Below are positions 14,340 through 25,394 of a DNA stretch of 64,000 nt, piece after piece. The notes beneath the pieces were generated by a model. It did not search any database. It was not told where the DNA came from and saw nothing but the letters and a program-made list of their open reading frames with translations. Each line of letters starts with the position of its first letter. The first letter of the stretch is position 1. This DNA is from Perca fluviatilis (Eukaryota; Chordata; Actinopteri; Perciformes; Percidae): NCBI RefSeq assembly GCF_010015445.1, contig NC_053116.1, positions 10,192,085-10,256,084 of the forward strand. Direction: 5' to 3'. Both the position numbers and the translations under genes were made by a program.

Positions 14340-14916
14340 TAAGGATGCACCGAATCCAGGATTCGGCTTCGGATGCGGCCAAATATTGGGCTTTTTGACA
14401 GGGTTCGGTTTCTGCCGAACCTTAGAATTTTTTTCCACCAAACCCTACTCTTGCACTACGCGCGCTATGCTGGTCCACGTCATGAGGCCGCCGTTGATTA
14501 CAGGAAGGTGTTTACGTAGGTGGACCGTTCAATGCAGTAGGCTGTGAGAAAGGGAAAATGGAACTCGTGAGCAGAAAAAGTGTTGTTTGGCGGTACTTTC
14601 AGTCAAAAGCAGGCCATTCAAGTCGAGCTACATGTTCAATTTGCATTGCCGATTTGTCTTGTGGTGGCGAGGACCCTAAACAATACACAACATTGCCGCT
14701 GTTAAAAAATTTGCGTATGAAACATCTGAAAGAGTGGTGTATGAAGTAATCTACAGACAGCAGCCAAAATGTAGCAACTTCAGGTACGGCAAAGGAAGGA
14801 CAGTCAAACTGAGGATGGGAGTAGGATTCGGTATTCGGTTTCAGATCCTGCAGAATCTTAACCAGTGGATTCGGTATTCGGCCGAACCCTAAAAATCTGG
14901 ATTCGGTGCATCCCTA
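14340..14916. mobile_element. hAT-type element with 8-bp TSD gttgagtt and BED-finger remnant
   Basis: Perfect duplications gttgagtt lie at 14332-14339 and 14917-14924. The termini taaggatgcaccgaatcc and ggattcggtgcatcccta are near-perfect inverted repeats. Related to, but distinct from, the element at 10682. It contains a BED-type zinc finger fragment on the plus strand. Confidence 0.85.
14558..14749 (+). pseudogene. BED zinc finger fragment of a hAT transposase
   Basis: A 63-codon frame opens at ATG 14558. It has the BED-finger pattern: an aromatic VVWRYF block, a Cys-x2-Cys (ATCSIC) and a later LKNLRMKHL block with one His. It then stops, with no catalytic domain downstream within the element. 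This is the N-terminal DNA-binding part of a hAT transposase; the element is internally deleted. Confidence 0.65.
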
Positions 14917-15297
14917 GTTGAGTTTAGCCGAGAAAGAGCGAGCGCCATGCAGCGATGATAGTTAAGCTTGGACACCAAAGTGACTAGTTAAGTTGAGGAA
15001 AAAAGATTGTGGTTTGGGTTAAAACACTCCCAAGGAACGAAAAACAGGTTTCCTGGGTGAAAGTCTTTTCGAACTCCGCTCCCCTGCTTGAAAGTGCTGT
15101 GTTTTGTGACCCACCCATCACCCCCGACCTCCTCCCTACACGGTCCAGAGCGTTCTTATATAGCAGCAGTCACTGTGGCGCATACAGCGAAAAATACGTG
15201 GAATGCTTACGAATTACAGTGCGTTACTTTTCGTTGCTACATGCACAAATGATTTATGAAAACAGCCTGTTATTTTACATAATTTCATGCAGATCAG

Positions 15298-15665
15298 TAG
15301 GGGTGCATAATTCAGAAAATGTCACGATTCGATATCGACTTTTAGTCTCATGATTTGATTAAAAATCAATTTTCGATTCAAAAACAATTCTCGATTCAAA
15401 AAACGATTCACAGTATGTAAATGTAGTTACTTTTCCCATGTGATTGCAGCAGACATACAATAAAAAATAAGAAAAGAAAAAATATATATTTTATATATAT
15501 ATTTAAAAAAATAAATATATATATATATATATATATATTATTTTATTTATTATTTTTATTTTTTTTTTACATATGAATCGATTTTTGGAATTCTATGAAT
15601 CTATTTGGAATCGGCAGAGCTTGAATCGCGATTCGAATATGAATCGATTCTTTTGCACATCCCTA
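15298..15665. mobile_element. non-autonomous hAT-type element, TSD cagatcag
   Basis: Perfect 8-bp duplications cagatcag lie at 15290-15297 and 15666-15673. The ends taggggtgcataattc and tgcacatcccta are inverted repeats. The interior is AT-rich with 'attcgat' motifs. No coding capacity. Confidence 0.85.
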
Positions 15666-16023
15666 CAGATCAGCATATCTTCCATTTGCTGTCTCATGCC
15701 AACTGTGTATTTCAACTCTAATCATCTCAGTGACTTTTTCCTGATTTCCTGTTTCTGTTACAACTCTTATAGCAATTCACTTTCTGATTGTAACTTTCTG
15801 TTTTCTCTCCTCGCTTCCAATCACTTCCTTTCTAACTTTCCTGACATATTAACCTCTCTGCACCTGCCTGCCTAACTTGATCCTTCTACCTGGTCCTTTT
15901 GTCCCTTGTTTGATACTTGACCTTTGGCTCCCTGTTTGTCCGTGGACCTCTACGCCACGTCTCTCTTCCCCCATGTCTCTTGCCCTTTGCCCTTTGCTCC
16001 TCGCCCCTCATTGCTTGCCGTAG

Positions 16024-16083
16024 CACACTGGTTGGACTCTTCATATCTAAGGAACATGGAGAGCCCAGTCGAACCAGACTACA
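16024..16083 (+). CDS. hspg2: hspg2 exon 3 (candidate cassette exon in domain I)
   Basis: A long pyrimidine-rich tract and ttgccgtag precede 60 nt ending at a strong donor, gtaagt. Phase is 1 to 1, the same as exon 2, so it can be included or skipped. With the carried A it reads THWLDSSYLRNMESPVEPDY, with no Ser-Gly site. I know of no clear human counterpart. The support is splice sites plus phase, not homology. Confidence 0.55.
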
Positions 16084-19076
16084 GTAAGTCCTCAAGCACT
16101 TCTTTCTTTTTTTATCCTGCTGTTTCTCCCCTATTTTGTCTTTGGCACACTCTCCCGTCACCTGCTCCGCTCAGTTATGCACTCTCATTTCCAAACACAC
16201 ACTCAGATAACATTCCAAAGGAAGACTCAGCTTGGGCATGCAGTGTTTGAGTCCAGCAAGTCTGTTTTTCCAAGTGTCTTGCAGGCGTCTGCCAGTGTTT
16301 TCGGATGCCAGTGGAAAATGATGTGGTTGTTCCATCGAGTAATAGAGTTCATCTCACTCGAGTGACAACACTTGTGTTTCTATCTTTGTAAAGATATGTT
16401 GGAATTACATCGCTGTTCATCTCTGCGGACAGCCAACGCTTGCAAAAATGTGTTCCACGGTTTAATTTGAAAAGTGCTTGTTTGTAATTCCGTGCAGATG
16501 GCTCGTCCCAATCATACGAACCAGCTGTTTCACAGAAAATCACCACAACATGAGTATGAAAACGTGCTTTGTTATACACAACGGTGGCTTTTGATGGTTA
16601 CATCGCAAGCCGTGGGAGAGCACAACAGGGCAAGCTTAACAGTAAAGCCAGAAGTTATTCCCAACAGCTCCCCAGAGGGCAGTGAGTGGACTTGGAGACA
16701 GAGTGGTTTGGCTGGCCACCAGCAAAAGGGTTAAGTAGCAGGGGTCCTGTCTACAAGAGTTAAGCTGAGAAAAAGGGCAGCTGGCAAAAAACACGCATAA
16801 AGATTTTTAATGGGATAGCCGATGTGGTTTGGGCCTTGTTCTTATAGATTCTCTCGATAGGGCTCGGGTGGTGTTGGGCCGATGCCGTGGGTGCAGCCTT
16901 GGGGGTTAAAGGTCAAGCCCAATGCGGCTGGGCTTTAAAGGACAGGCTGAGCTCACTGCTCAATCAAGTCTTTGTCTTCTGCATAGGCCTCTATGTGTTC
17001 AGAGGGGGCCCATTGCACAAAGCCGCCACAGTTCTACTCAATAGCTTTATTACTGTAGCTAAATAAGTTTGTGAATTAAGGGTGTGGAATGCTATTTTTC
17101 CGCTCCTTTTTTTCCTTCTTCATCCCACCCGTCATGTCTGCCCTCTGACAGTTTCATCACTCTTGATGGTAGCGGCGCTTGACGAGGGGATTCCCCCGCC
17201 CCTCTCTCTTGATGCACAAGAGAATGGGTCTCAGAGTAAAAGAGCCGCTCGTTAGCAGCAGGGCACAACCCCGCACTCTAATCAAAGGATCTGAGGCCGT
17301 CTGCAACGGGAGAGAGTTGGGGCTACGATCTGCTGTTGACTAGGCGGCGAATACCCACTCAACTGATTAGATTATATGCGGGTCAAATGAGGCGCTTTGA
17401 TGACTGACTTTGATGTTGCCTGTCTACTGGGTCCACATTCAGGCCTAACATTTATTCCTACATGTCTGACAGTAACAGCCTGTAAAGCAAGCACCGAGGC
17501 ACCCTGCCAGGCTGCGCTAAAGACTGCAGTTCTGTCATTACATGTTCACCTCACTGTGTGTTTTCACAGGCAGTGCTTAGTTTACTTTGTCATAAATGTG
17601 GCTTTCCCTCACCAGGAATGGGATGTCTTGTAGTGCAAATGCTGCGCGTAAGGGAAGAGAATTCAGTAGCGTTTAGAGAGGACAGCTGTTTACCAGCCAA
17701 AGCTCAGGCAGGGTTAGGGTTAGGGTAGAGAACACACAGCTGAGACACAACAGCTTTACATTTGAATTAAGTAGCTACTAGTAAGTAAGGCTGTGCAATT
17801 AATCGATTTTTGATCGCGATTTTTGTCTTTATTTGGACTTGCGTTCTAAAGGGGAATTCAAAAAGGGAAAAGTATTGAATGAAATGTCACAGTTCAAGGT
17901 GTTCTCACTGATTTGTTTAACTGTTTCACTGTTTTTTAAGTTCAACAAAGGAAACATGTATGTTTGGAAGTAGAAGCTCAGGAGATGCCTGCTTAGAACA
18001 TGACTCTTTGCTTTTGGCATAGAAGTAGCATCTGAGTGCAAGAAACGGCACAAATATTGACTTCCTCCCTAAACGCTCTCTGCCAGTCTAAATTCAGAGG
18101 CTGGCAGACCCGTCCTAACAAAGTGTTGGCAGCAGTGTGAGAACGGGGCTGGGCTATTTTAAGTTGCCTGCGACAATGGAATTATAATAATACAGCCGAC
18201 ATTTTTGTTGATAATAAGTTACTCATATAGCTCATCAAGATGTTTTATAAAGGTAGCATCTATAACTGGAGTGGAAGAATTGATTACATGAATTCTTTTT
18301 TGTTTTGTTTTGGGATGTGAAAATCCTGTTTAAAAGTCAACACAGCTTTGGAAACAGTTGCTCCAATAAAATGCCAAGCTTTTGAGATGTGGGATTGAAA
18401 TTGGCTCTGATAAGCAAGAAGATACGTGCCATAGAAAGTGTTGGTAAAACTATTAATGTGTGAATCTTTTTTATTTTGTTAGGTGTTAATGTTTGCTTAC
18501 CAACGCATTTAATTAAAAATCAGCATGACGATACATAAATGCATACAAACTCTTTTTTTTTAATGGTCTGTCCACATATGTGGCAGATGGGTGAAGTTTT
18601 TTTATGCAGGGCAATATGAGTGCTAGAAGAGAAGAAGAAGAAACCCAACTCGCTACATTCCTTCAGAGTGATTAGAGGGCAGGGTCAGGCACATCTTAGT
18701 CATTCTCTGGGTTCAGTGACTAACTCAAGGACACTGCAGCTTCTGTATGATTCACGTCTGAGTGAATAACGTTCAACCAGTTGACTTATATGTTCGATGA
18801 GCAGTCAGACCGTGCACACCATTGATATAATCCCAGCTGCAGCCCCCTCCGCTGTTCTCCTGCCTGCTTGCCTGATGTGTCTGACTTGGTACATGTGGAG
18901 GGAATGTTGAGGCCCCCTTCCACATTCATTCACAAAGGATTGTCTTCTTCTTCCTCTGCAGCCGCTGGCACAGTAGTGATGCTGACTCAGACTCCCACTT
19001 ACCTTCCAACTCTCTGATGTCATCAGCGTTCAATCTGGTTCAAACTCGTGGCCCTGTTAGTTTGACGATATCCACG

Positions 19077-19194
<118 letters not shown>

Positions 19195-19378
19195 ATTTAT
19201 TAGGTTTCAGACAGTGTCTATTTAGTTCAGTATTTGCAACAAAGTGGCTTCACCAGAATCTGTCTGCCACTGTTAGTGATTACATTGGGTATGCGTCTCT
19301 ATGTCCATGAACCCAGTTTATACTGTACATTCATGGTTATATTTGAGTATTTTGTTGGCAGAGTGTGCCTCTTGTTAG

Positions 19379-20121
19379 TAGGGCTGGGCAATATATAAAT
19401 ATATATCGATATCATGATATGAGACTAGATAACGTCTTAGGTTTTGGATATCGTAATATCGTGATATGGTAAGTGTTGTCTTTTCCTGGTTTTAAAAGGC
19501 TGTGTTAGAGTAAAGTAATGTAATTTTCTTAATTTACCAGACTGTTCTAGCTGTTGGATAATTTGCCTATAAAGCTTTAGTGCGGAATTTTTTGATATTA
19601 ATGAACGTCTGTTACATTCAAGCCATTGCCAAATGAGTTGCTACAAAGCTAATTAAGACTATCAGCTCCACACAACTCTCTCTGGATTTCTCAGTATGGC
19701 TGTGTTCAGAAGAGTCTTCCGGTGATTTTCCCGCGCAGAAGCTCAAGTGAAGATAATTACCTCTCCTGAATAGTCCATCATGTTTTTTTAATCCTCCGTG
19801 TCGTCTTTGGCTATTAGCAACTGCGTGGAGGAGGGGTGGGGCTCGTGCGTGATCACGGAAGGCTTGTATCATGTGGACGCGCCGACAGTGTTGTTTGTCA
19901 TTACTTAGAATTCCTCATGGGGCACGACAGAAATGACGCACTATAGCTTTAAGTTAACCACTTAGTCAATAAATCAACATTTCTGATAATTATTTTTCTA
20001 AAATCTCATTCATAAAATAACATTTTGTTAAAGCACCAAATATAAACCCTACAATATCGACATTGAGTTATTTGGTAAAAAATATCGTGATATTTATATT
20101 TCTCCATATCGCCCAGCCCTA
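19379..20121. mobile_element. hAT-type element, TSD cttgttag, with nested insertion
   Basis: Perfect duplications cttgttag lie at 19371-19378 and 20122-20129. The termini are tagggctgggcaatat and atatcgcccagcccta. The outer parts match the 366-bp copy at 49035-49400. The extra length is a second element at roughly 19570-19953, whose ends taaagctttagtgcg and cgcactatagcttta are inverted repeats, so this is an element within an element. Confidence 0.87.
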
Positions 20122-20477
20122 CTTGTTAGGGCCTATGTGTGGTGCAACGCTGCAGTTGACGGTTTAAGCGCAGACCCGACCACAACTGAGATCTTGAAGT
20201 AGATTCCATGATTCGTACTTGGCTCTCATTAAAGGCACAGTCACGCTTTTCAGTTTTGACTTTCTAAAACATTTAACCAAAGCCTTTTCTCGGGGAAATA
20301 TTTCCCAAACAGTATCCCATATCACAATGTATTTAATAAACTGAACCACTTAATCTTGGATCTGGCTTATAGTATCTTAAGTCTGCAACAGATGGACGTT
20401 AATGCTGAGCCTGTGGTTTTTTGCATGTTATTGTGTGGTTTAGCTGACAGATGTTCCTTCCCTCTCTCTTTTTCTAG

Positions 20478-20587
20478 TTTATTACAGAGCTCTCGTCAAC
20501 TTCACCGACTCCCTGGTCTACGGCCCCGAGCTCGAGGACATCTTCTCTTCAGCTTTTAACGAGATCTCTGAAGCAGTGGTGGACACG
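20478..20587 (+). CDS. hspg2: hspg2 exon 4: start of SEA module
   Basis: 110 nt, phase 1 to 0, acceptor tttttctag, donor gtgcgt. It encodes YYRALVNFTDSLVYGPELED and then ISEAVVDT, closely matching the human YFRALVNFT...EVSEAVVDT. NFT is an N-glycosylation sequon conserved with human. The SEA module lies beside the glycosaminoglycan sites of domain I and is thought to aid heparan sulfate addition. Confidence 0.95.
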
Positions 20588-20776
20588 GTGCGTCCTATTC
20601 TCACAACGGATAAAGTCATCTGAATAGCAGTCATGTACAGTACACTAAGGCTACCTTATAAGGTCCAGGCGTGTTATTTATGACTTTGCTGATTTAACTA
20701 TGTGTGACCTTATGTCTGAAAATCTTGCCCAGGCTTGTATATTTCAACTTAACTGAGTCTGGTTTTCCCTCCGCAG

Positions 20777-20835
20777 CTGGAGTCAGAATACAACAAGATA
20801 AAAGGTGTCCAGACAGTCAGCGTGGTCCTCATTAA
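20777..20835 (+). CDS. hspg2: hspg2 exon 5: SEA module, middle
   Basis: 59 nt, phase 0 to 2, acceptor ccgcag, donor gtaaga. It encodes LESEYNKIKGVQTVSVVLIK, equivalent to human LESEYLKIPGDQVVSVVFIK. Confidence 0.95.
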
Positions 20836-21380
20836 GTAAGAACACCAGTCCTTTAAATCATGCCTTGTGACATCGAAAGTAGATACCCTGCAGTTGTGGG
20901 CTGCTGCTGCTGCCTGGGTGACTTACTCTGGCCAGGTGATATTTATTTTCCTTGTTCAAAACTGCACAAGGCCAACAGTGTAGGCCTGCAGTCAGTAATT
21001 CATCAGCTGTGAGTAATTCCTATTAAGGACGTCCAAAGAGAAACCTTAGCTCGAAAGAGCTTTCCTGGTTAACCATTTCAGGGTTCCCACGGGGCCTAAA
21101 AAGTATCATGAAAAAAGTATTTCATTTTGTTTAAAAAGTATTAAAAAAATTTTCTTGTCCTTAATAAAATGCCATAACATCATAAATAAATATTTTGTGT
21201 GGGTAACGTTTAAATTGACTTTATTTTGTATGTACATTTGACATTATATGGCCGTTAAGTTGGCATTACATTTACCCCTAGGTGGTAAATTTAGCTTTGA
21301 GAACCGTGGGGGTACCCTGCGTCCGCAGTGCACGCTTCAAACTCCGTAGCCTCACAAGGCCTTTTCTTTGCTCTTTGCAG
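20836..21380. other. intron within SEA; contains a small inverted-repeat element
   Basis: The segment 21079-21319 has ends cagggttcccacgggg and ccgtgggggtaccctg, which are inverted repeats. The same family occurs at 32935-33301. Confidence 0.6.
21079..21319. mobile_element. MITE-like element (family also at 32935-33301)
   Basis: Terminal inverted repeats cagggttcccacgggg / ccgtgggggtaccctg enclose AT-rich DNA with 'aaaaagtatt' motifs. Both copies share the interior phrases 'taaatattttgtgt' and 'ggcattacattt'. No target duplication is evident. Confidence 0.65.
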
Positions 21381-21553
21381 GAAGATGATAAGAGAGGATG
21401 GCGTGGACGTATTTGTGGAGTTGGATGTGGGTTCTGACTACAACGCCAATGACGAACAGATCCGCAGCGTGCTGTACAACGTGGTGAAGGAGGGAGCCAT
21501 TGCTTCCTACATCACATCAGTCCAGGGCTTTCAGTTCAGACGGCTTGGGGAAG
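21381..21553 (+). CDS. hspg2: hspg2 exon 6: end of SEA module
   Basis: 173 nt, phase 2 to 1, acceptor tttgcag, donor gtaaga. It encodes FVELDVGSD, then NVVKEGAIASYITSVQGF and QFRRLG, nearly colinear with human. At the position where cleaving SEA domains have Gly-Ser, this protein has Gly-Ala (GAIAS), so SEA autoproteolysis is not expected. Confidence 0.95.
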
Positions 21554-21694
21554 GTAAGACCTCAACAAGGAGGAACGCCATTTAACACAGACGTGAAGTG
21601 ACTCTGTTACACTAGAGTTTGCTGTATGTTTACAGCAAATTAAGGTCCGCCCGAGCGGTAGGCAGTGTCCTTAACATTTCCCTCTGATTTCTAG

Positions 21695-21733
21695 TTCAAC
21701 CTCTGCCTCCAGTGGAGCCTATAGCCGTGCCAG
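21695..21733 (+). CDS. hspg2: hspg2 exon 7: short proline-rich linker
   Basis: A 39-nt exon, phase 1 to 1, acceptor ttctag, donor gtttgt. It encodes VQPLPPVEPIAVP, the linker between SEA and the first LDLRa module (compare human TVPQFP). It is phase-symmetric and so potentially skippable. Confidence 0.8.
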
Positions 21734-22872
21734 GTTTGTACTGTGCCATGCCCTCTGCATGGTGACTGAGCCGACTGTTCTGTAGAAGCTGTAGGATGAC
21801 TGTAGTGCCTTTTTAGAAAGATACAGTCGAGCATATGATGTTGGAATTTTATGATGACCATGTACAAACAATGGTCATTGGGTTTGACGAATGTTTTGCA
21901 TGGAATCACCGATGTAAAGTTGACTTCTGAGTGTCCCTAAAGTCCGGTAGCGCACAGTGAATAAGAAGGACCTTTGCATGGCATGAGTTTGATTACAAAT
22001 GCTGCTGTTCACTGTAATCTAAATCACCTTTTTCATTCACGCAAATTCCACCAACTCGGTACACAGGCATGGCAGCTGATAGAGGATAATGGTAACTTTA
22101 TCTTTAATGTATTTACTCAGAAGACAGGGTTACCATCTATCTGTCTGTCTCAGCTTATCTGACCGCCTGTCTATCCATCTATCTGCGTGTCTGTCAGTCT
22201 TGTCTTGTCTAGTCTCGTGTGTGTATAGCTTAGTCTGTCTAGCCTAGTTTGCGTGTCGGTCTAGTTGTCTGTCTATGCTGTCTGTCTAGTCTGTCCCGTC
22301 CATAGACCGTAAAATTAGTGGACGTAGCGTCCGCAGCGTCCTGCATTGGTTTTTGGACTGCCGTTTTGAAGCCTCGAGTTTGGCGCCATCTTGTTTTTTT
22401 GCAACCTGATGTGACGATCTTTGACGAGAGGGTGGAGCTGGGGAGGATGACACCGTCAAGCCAATGTTGTTTATGGTTTCATGGGAAAGTCGCCGATTTT
22501 CAACCCATCCATCCATCCATCCATCCATCCATCCATCCATCCATCCATCCATCCATCCATCCATCCTCATACCCATCCACCCATCCTCCCACCCATCCAT
22601 CCATCCATCCATCCATCTCTTAATCCTTTTCAAATGTATAATATCCTTAAGTATCTGGAAGCACACCCCTAACGATAGTCTTTACAACATGCCTGAGGTC
22701 CACTCGCTGTAGTACTCTGATGGCTGAGAGGTCCAGTGTGCTGTTGTTTTTCACCTCCCTTTGTTTTATTTGTGCTGTGATGTGACATTAGTGTAGTGTA
22801 TTGGCTTTATTTTAGCATTGGCTTGCATGTATTTGATCCTTCAACACTTGCCCCCCCCCCCATCTCTCTCAG
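21734..22872. other. intron with (CATC)n minisatellite
   Basis: No exon is seen. It contains degenerate TCTG/CTGTCTAG repeats at about 22135-22300 and the (CATC)n tract at 22505-22617. Confidence 0.6.
22505..22617. repeat. (CATC)n / (ATCC)n tetranucleotide repeat
   Basis: About 110 bp of CCAT-type tetranucleotides with a few interruptions near 22566-22595. Confidence 0.95.
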
Positions 22873-22998
22873 TAACTCCTGGCATCAGACCCTGCATGCC
22901 AGATGAGCACAGGTGTGGTGATGGGACATGTATCCTGATGGAATACCTGTGTGACAACAGACCAGACTGCAGAGACATGAGTGATGAGACCAATTGTG
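22873..22998 (+). CDS. hspg2: hspg2 exon 8: LDLRa module 1
   Basis: 126 nt, phase 1 to 1, acceptor tctcag, donor gtgagt. Six-cysteine LDL receptor class A module with GDGTC and the calcium-site block DCRDMSDETNC. It closely matches human DCRDMSDELNC. First of four LDLRa modules in domain II. Confidence 0.97.
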
Positions 22999-23151
22999 GT
23001 GAGTGGCTTCAGCTTGGCTGGCCTGCAAGTTGTGACACGGTCGGCTATAGCTATAGCATGGAACACTGGCCGGACGTAAGACACACCCACTCACGCTAAC
23101 AGCTCTAACCGCTTTGTACATCTGCTAAGTTTAATCAAAGATTTGTTTTAG

Positions 23152-23361
23152 ACATAAAACAGACAGTCCCTCCGGTCTCCACCACCCCTACCACCACAAC
23201 CCCCACCACCACCCCCATCAAGAAGCCCCCGCGGCCCCCCAGCCCACCTGGACCCTGCAGAGCGGATCAAGCCACATGCCAGAGCGGAGAGTGTATCCCT
23301 CGAGACTACATCTGTGACGGAGAGAGGGACTGCTCGGACGGAAGCGACGAGTTCAGATGTG
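23152..23361 (+). CDS. hspg2: hspg2 exon 9: Thr/Pro-rich linker plus LDLRa module 2
   Basis: 210 nt, phase 1 to 1, acceptor gttttag, donor gtaagt. A mucin-like linker of repeated Thr and Pro ([12 protein letters not shown]) leads into a six-cysteine LDLRa module with [10 protein letters not shown] and CSDGSDEF. Human has CIPRDYLCDG. The Thr run is a likely O-glycosylated stretch. Confidence 0.96.
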
Positions 23362-23962
23362 GTAAGTACAGTCTTGTGTAAAGTACTTGAAAGCAATACT
23401 TGAGTAGAAGTATCTTACTAGAACATTACTTTGGTAGACGTTTAAGCCACCCTTTAGAATATTACTTGAATAAAAGTCTTAAAGTATCTGATATTTACTG
23501 TACTTAAGTATCAAAAGTAATTTTCTGATTTTAAATGTACTTAATTATTTGAAGTAAAAGTAAAAAAAAAAAGAACTTTGATTATGAACGTAATGGTGGC
23601 TTCCTTATAGTAAAGCACACTATTCTGAGTTTTCACACCTTCTTATACATCAAATTCAAAGTCTGACATCAACAAAGAGAAAAACAGAAACCCAATTAGA
23701 ATTTTTTTAGAAGAAGAATCTTTCACTCCTACGTACGAAAAACATTTCTAGCAAGTATTAGATGCTTAGGGGAAATGTATCGGAGTTTACATTTTATTTA
23801 TGAAATGTAGTGGAGTAAAAGTAAAATTTCCAATAATGTAAGTACAGTGACTAAGTATTTATACTGTTTTACATTACAACACAGGGTAAGTACCACAGCC
23901 ATGTGTACGTGCACACTCTGAGGCAACAGCATACGCTCTAATTATCCTCAATCTTTGCACAG
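23362..23962. other. intron with a 'gtacttgagta'-type repeat
   Basis: The stretch 23375-23890 is AT-rich with recurrent 'aagtacttgagtag/aaagtaaa' motifs at both ends, typical of a widespread fish MITE-like repeat. Boundaries are uncertain. Confidence 0.45.
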
Positions 23963-24082
23963 GTACTCCATCTCCCTGTGAACCCAATGAGTTCAAGTGT
24001 AAAAATGGCCGCTGTGCCCTTAAGCTCTGGCGCTGTGATGGAGACAACGACTGTGAGGATAACTCAGATGAAACAGACTGCC
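23963..24082 (+). CDS. hspg2: hspg2 exon 10: LDLRa module 3
   Basis: 120 nt, phase 1 to 1, acceptor gcacag, donor gtaagt. It encodes [19 protein letters not shown], then [16 protein letters not shown]. It is nearly identical to human PCEPNEFPCGNGHCALKLW. The acidic calcium-site residues are intact. Confidence 0.97.
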
Positions 24083-24243
24083 GTAAGTCTCCGTTTCATT
24101 TGTGAGTCATTAAAGGTCTGCCTTGAGGGGAATAGGTTCATGTTTTAGGAAACTTGCTTGATCTTGCTTCTTGCTGAGAGAAGATCAATCCTCTCATCTG
24201 CTACTCTGAACAAGTGATTCATACCATTTTGTCATACCTACAG

Positions 24244-24375
24244 CCACCAAGGGTCCTGACGACAGGTGTGCTCCTGAGCAGTTTGAATGCCTGACCGATC
24301 GCACTTGCATCCCAGCTAGTTACCAGTGTGACGACGAGCCAGACTGCCCTGACCGCTCGGATGAGTACGGCTGCA
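24244..24375 (+). CDS. hspg2: hspg2 exon 11: LDLRa module 4
   Basis: 132 nt, phase 1 to 1, acceptor ctacag, donor gtaagt. It encodes a six-cysteine module ending CDDEPDCPDRSDEYGC (human CDEESDCPDRSDEFGC). Last LDLRa module of domain II. Confidence 0.97.
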
Positions 24376-24467
24376 GTAAGTCTCACACCAACAGCTGTCT
24401 TACAGCTCTCTGCTCGAAATCTTTCTTTCTCCCTCATGCGCATGTCACTCTTCTTTCTTACTTTTTG

Positions 24468-24508
<41 letters not shown>

Positions 24509-25249
24509 TTTTGTCCCAATTCGATTCTTTCACGATACATGGGTGCTGATTCGACTTGTATTGCCATTTTCATTTATTGCGATTCGATAGCATTGAGTAT
24601 TGCGATTTTCTTTTCCTTCTTTAACAAAAAACAAATGTTGAATAATACACTTCTAGAGACAATATATCATTTGACATTCCTAAAAAGGAATAGTTTTCTA
24701 AGAAGAATGCACATCACATGTCCTTCTGACATTTATTTCATTTGTAAAGAAGAACATAACATGGATTTTCTGTTTTCGCTCTGTTTTGCTGTAAACGAAT
24801 ATGATGTAGTCACCGTCAGCGGTACTGTATAAACAGAAAATATTTAGGTGAATCATTGGTAAAAAAAAAAAAAAATAAAATAAAAAATATTGATTCTAGG
24901 GAAAAGAATCACGATACATATACGATTTTCGATTTCCCACCCCTACTCCCTATGCTTCTTTGACTCTCCTCTATAGTCACCCTCTGAGCTCCTTCGTACG
25001 CTATGACTAATTTGCTGTGAACCCAGCTCTTTTCACACGTGTTGACTGAGACACAGAGCTTTTTTTGTGAACCACCCATTCCTGAGAACTGAAAGGGAAT
25101 TGGCCCTCCATAGCAGAGAATTATGTTTCCTCTGACTCTTCAGGCATTTATGAGCTTCACCGGTTCGCCAAATTCCAGTCATATTTTTTTTTGTACACGT
25201 GCATTTATTATGGGGTTAAAGCACTTCTCATCTTCTTGACGCTTTGCAG
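24376..25249. other. intron with (CT)n and a 5'-truncated hAT-like element
   Basis: A (CT)n tract lies at 24471-24500. The stretch 24510-24945 is rich in 'gattcg' motifs and ends ttcccacccctA, the right end of a hAT-like element whose left end is missing. Nothing else is recognised. Confidence 0.5.
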
Positions 25250-25394
25250 CCCCTCCCACTGTGACAAGCCCGCCGGAAGAGTCCATTCAGGCAGCGCGGG
25301 GGGCGACCGTGACGTTCAGCTGTCAGGCTGTGGGAGTGCCAACACCTATCATCACCTGGCGACTCAACTGGGGACACATTCCTCTCAGTGGCAG
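25250..25394 (+). CDS. hspg2: hspg2 exon 12: Ig module of domain II, first half
   Basis: 145 nt, phase 1 to 2, acceptor ttgcag, donor gtgggt. It encodes SIQAARGATVTFSCQAVGVP, followed by TPIITWRLNWGHIP, with the Ig-fold Cys and Trp. Human has TPIINWRLNWGHIP. Confidence 0.97.

Noticed and set aside
17711..17727. Telomere-like ttaggg repeats (also near 57618)
   Set aside because: Only two to three units; too short to be an interstitial telomere and expected by chance at this scale.
18961..19020. A possible domain I exon reading RWHSSDADSDSHLPSNS after a good pyrimidine tract and ctgcag
   Set aside because: In the phase required between the exons before and after it (phase 1) it hits a stop, and no usable donor follows. 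The resemblance to an acidic Ser-rich domain I segment is probably chance.
22505..22617. Regular short repeats that might suggest a CRISPR-like array
   Set aside because: It is a simple tetranucleotide (CATC)n tract without spacers, in a vertebrate intron.
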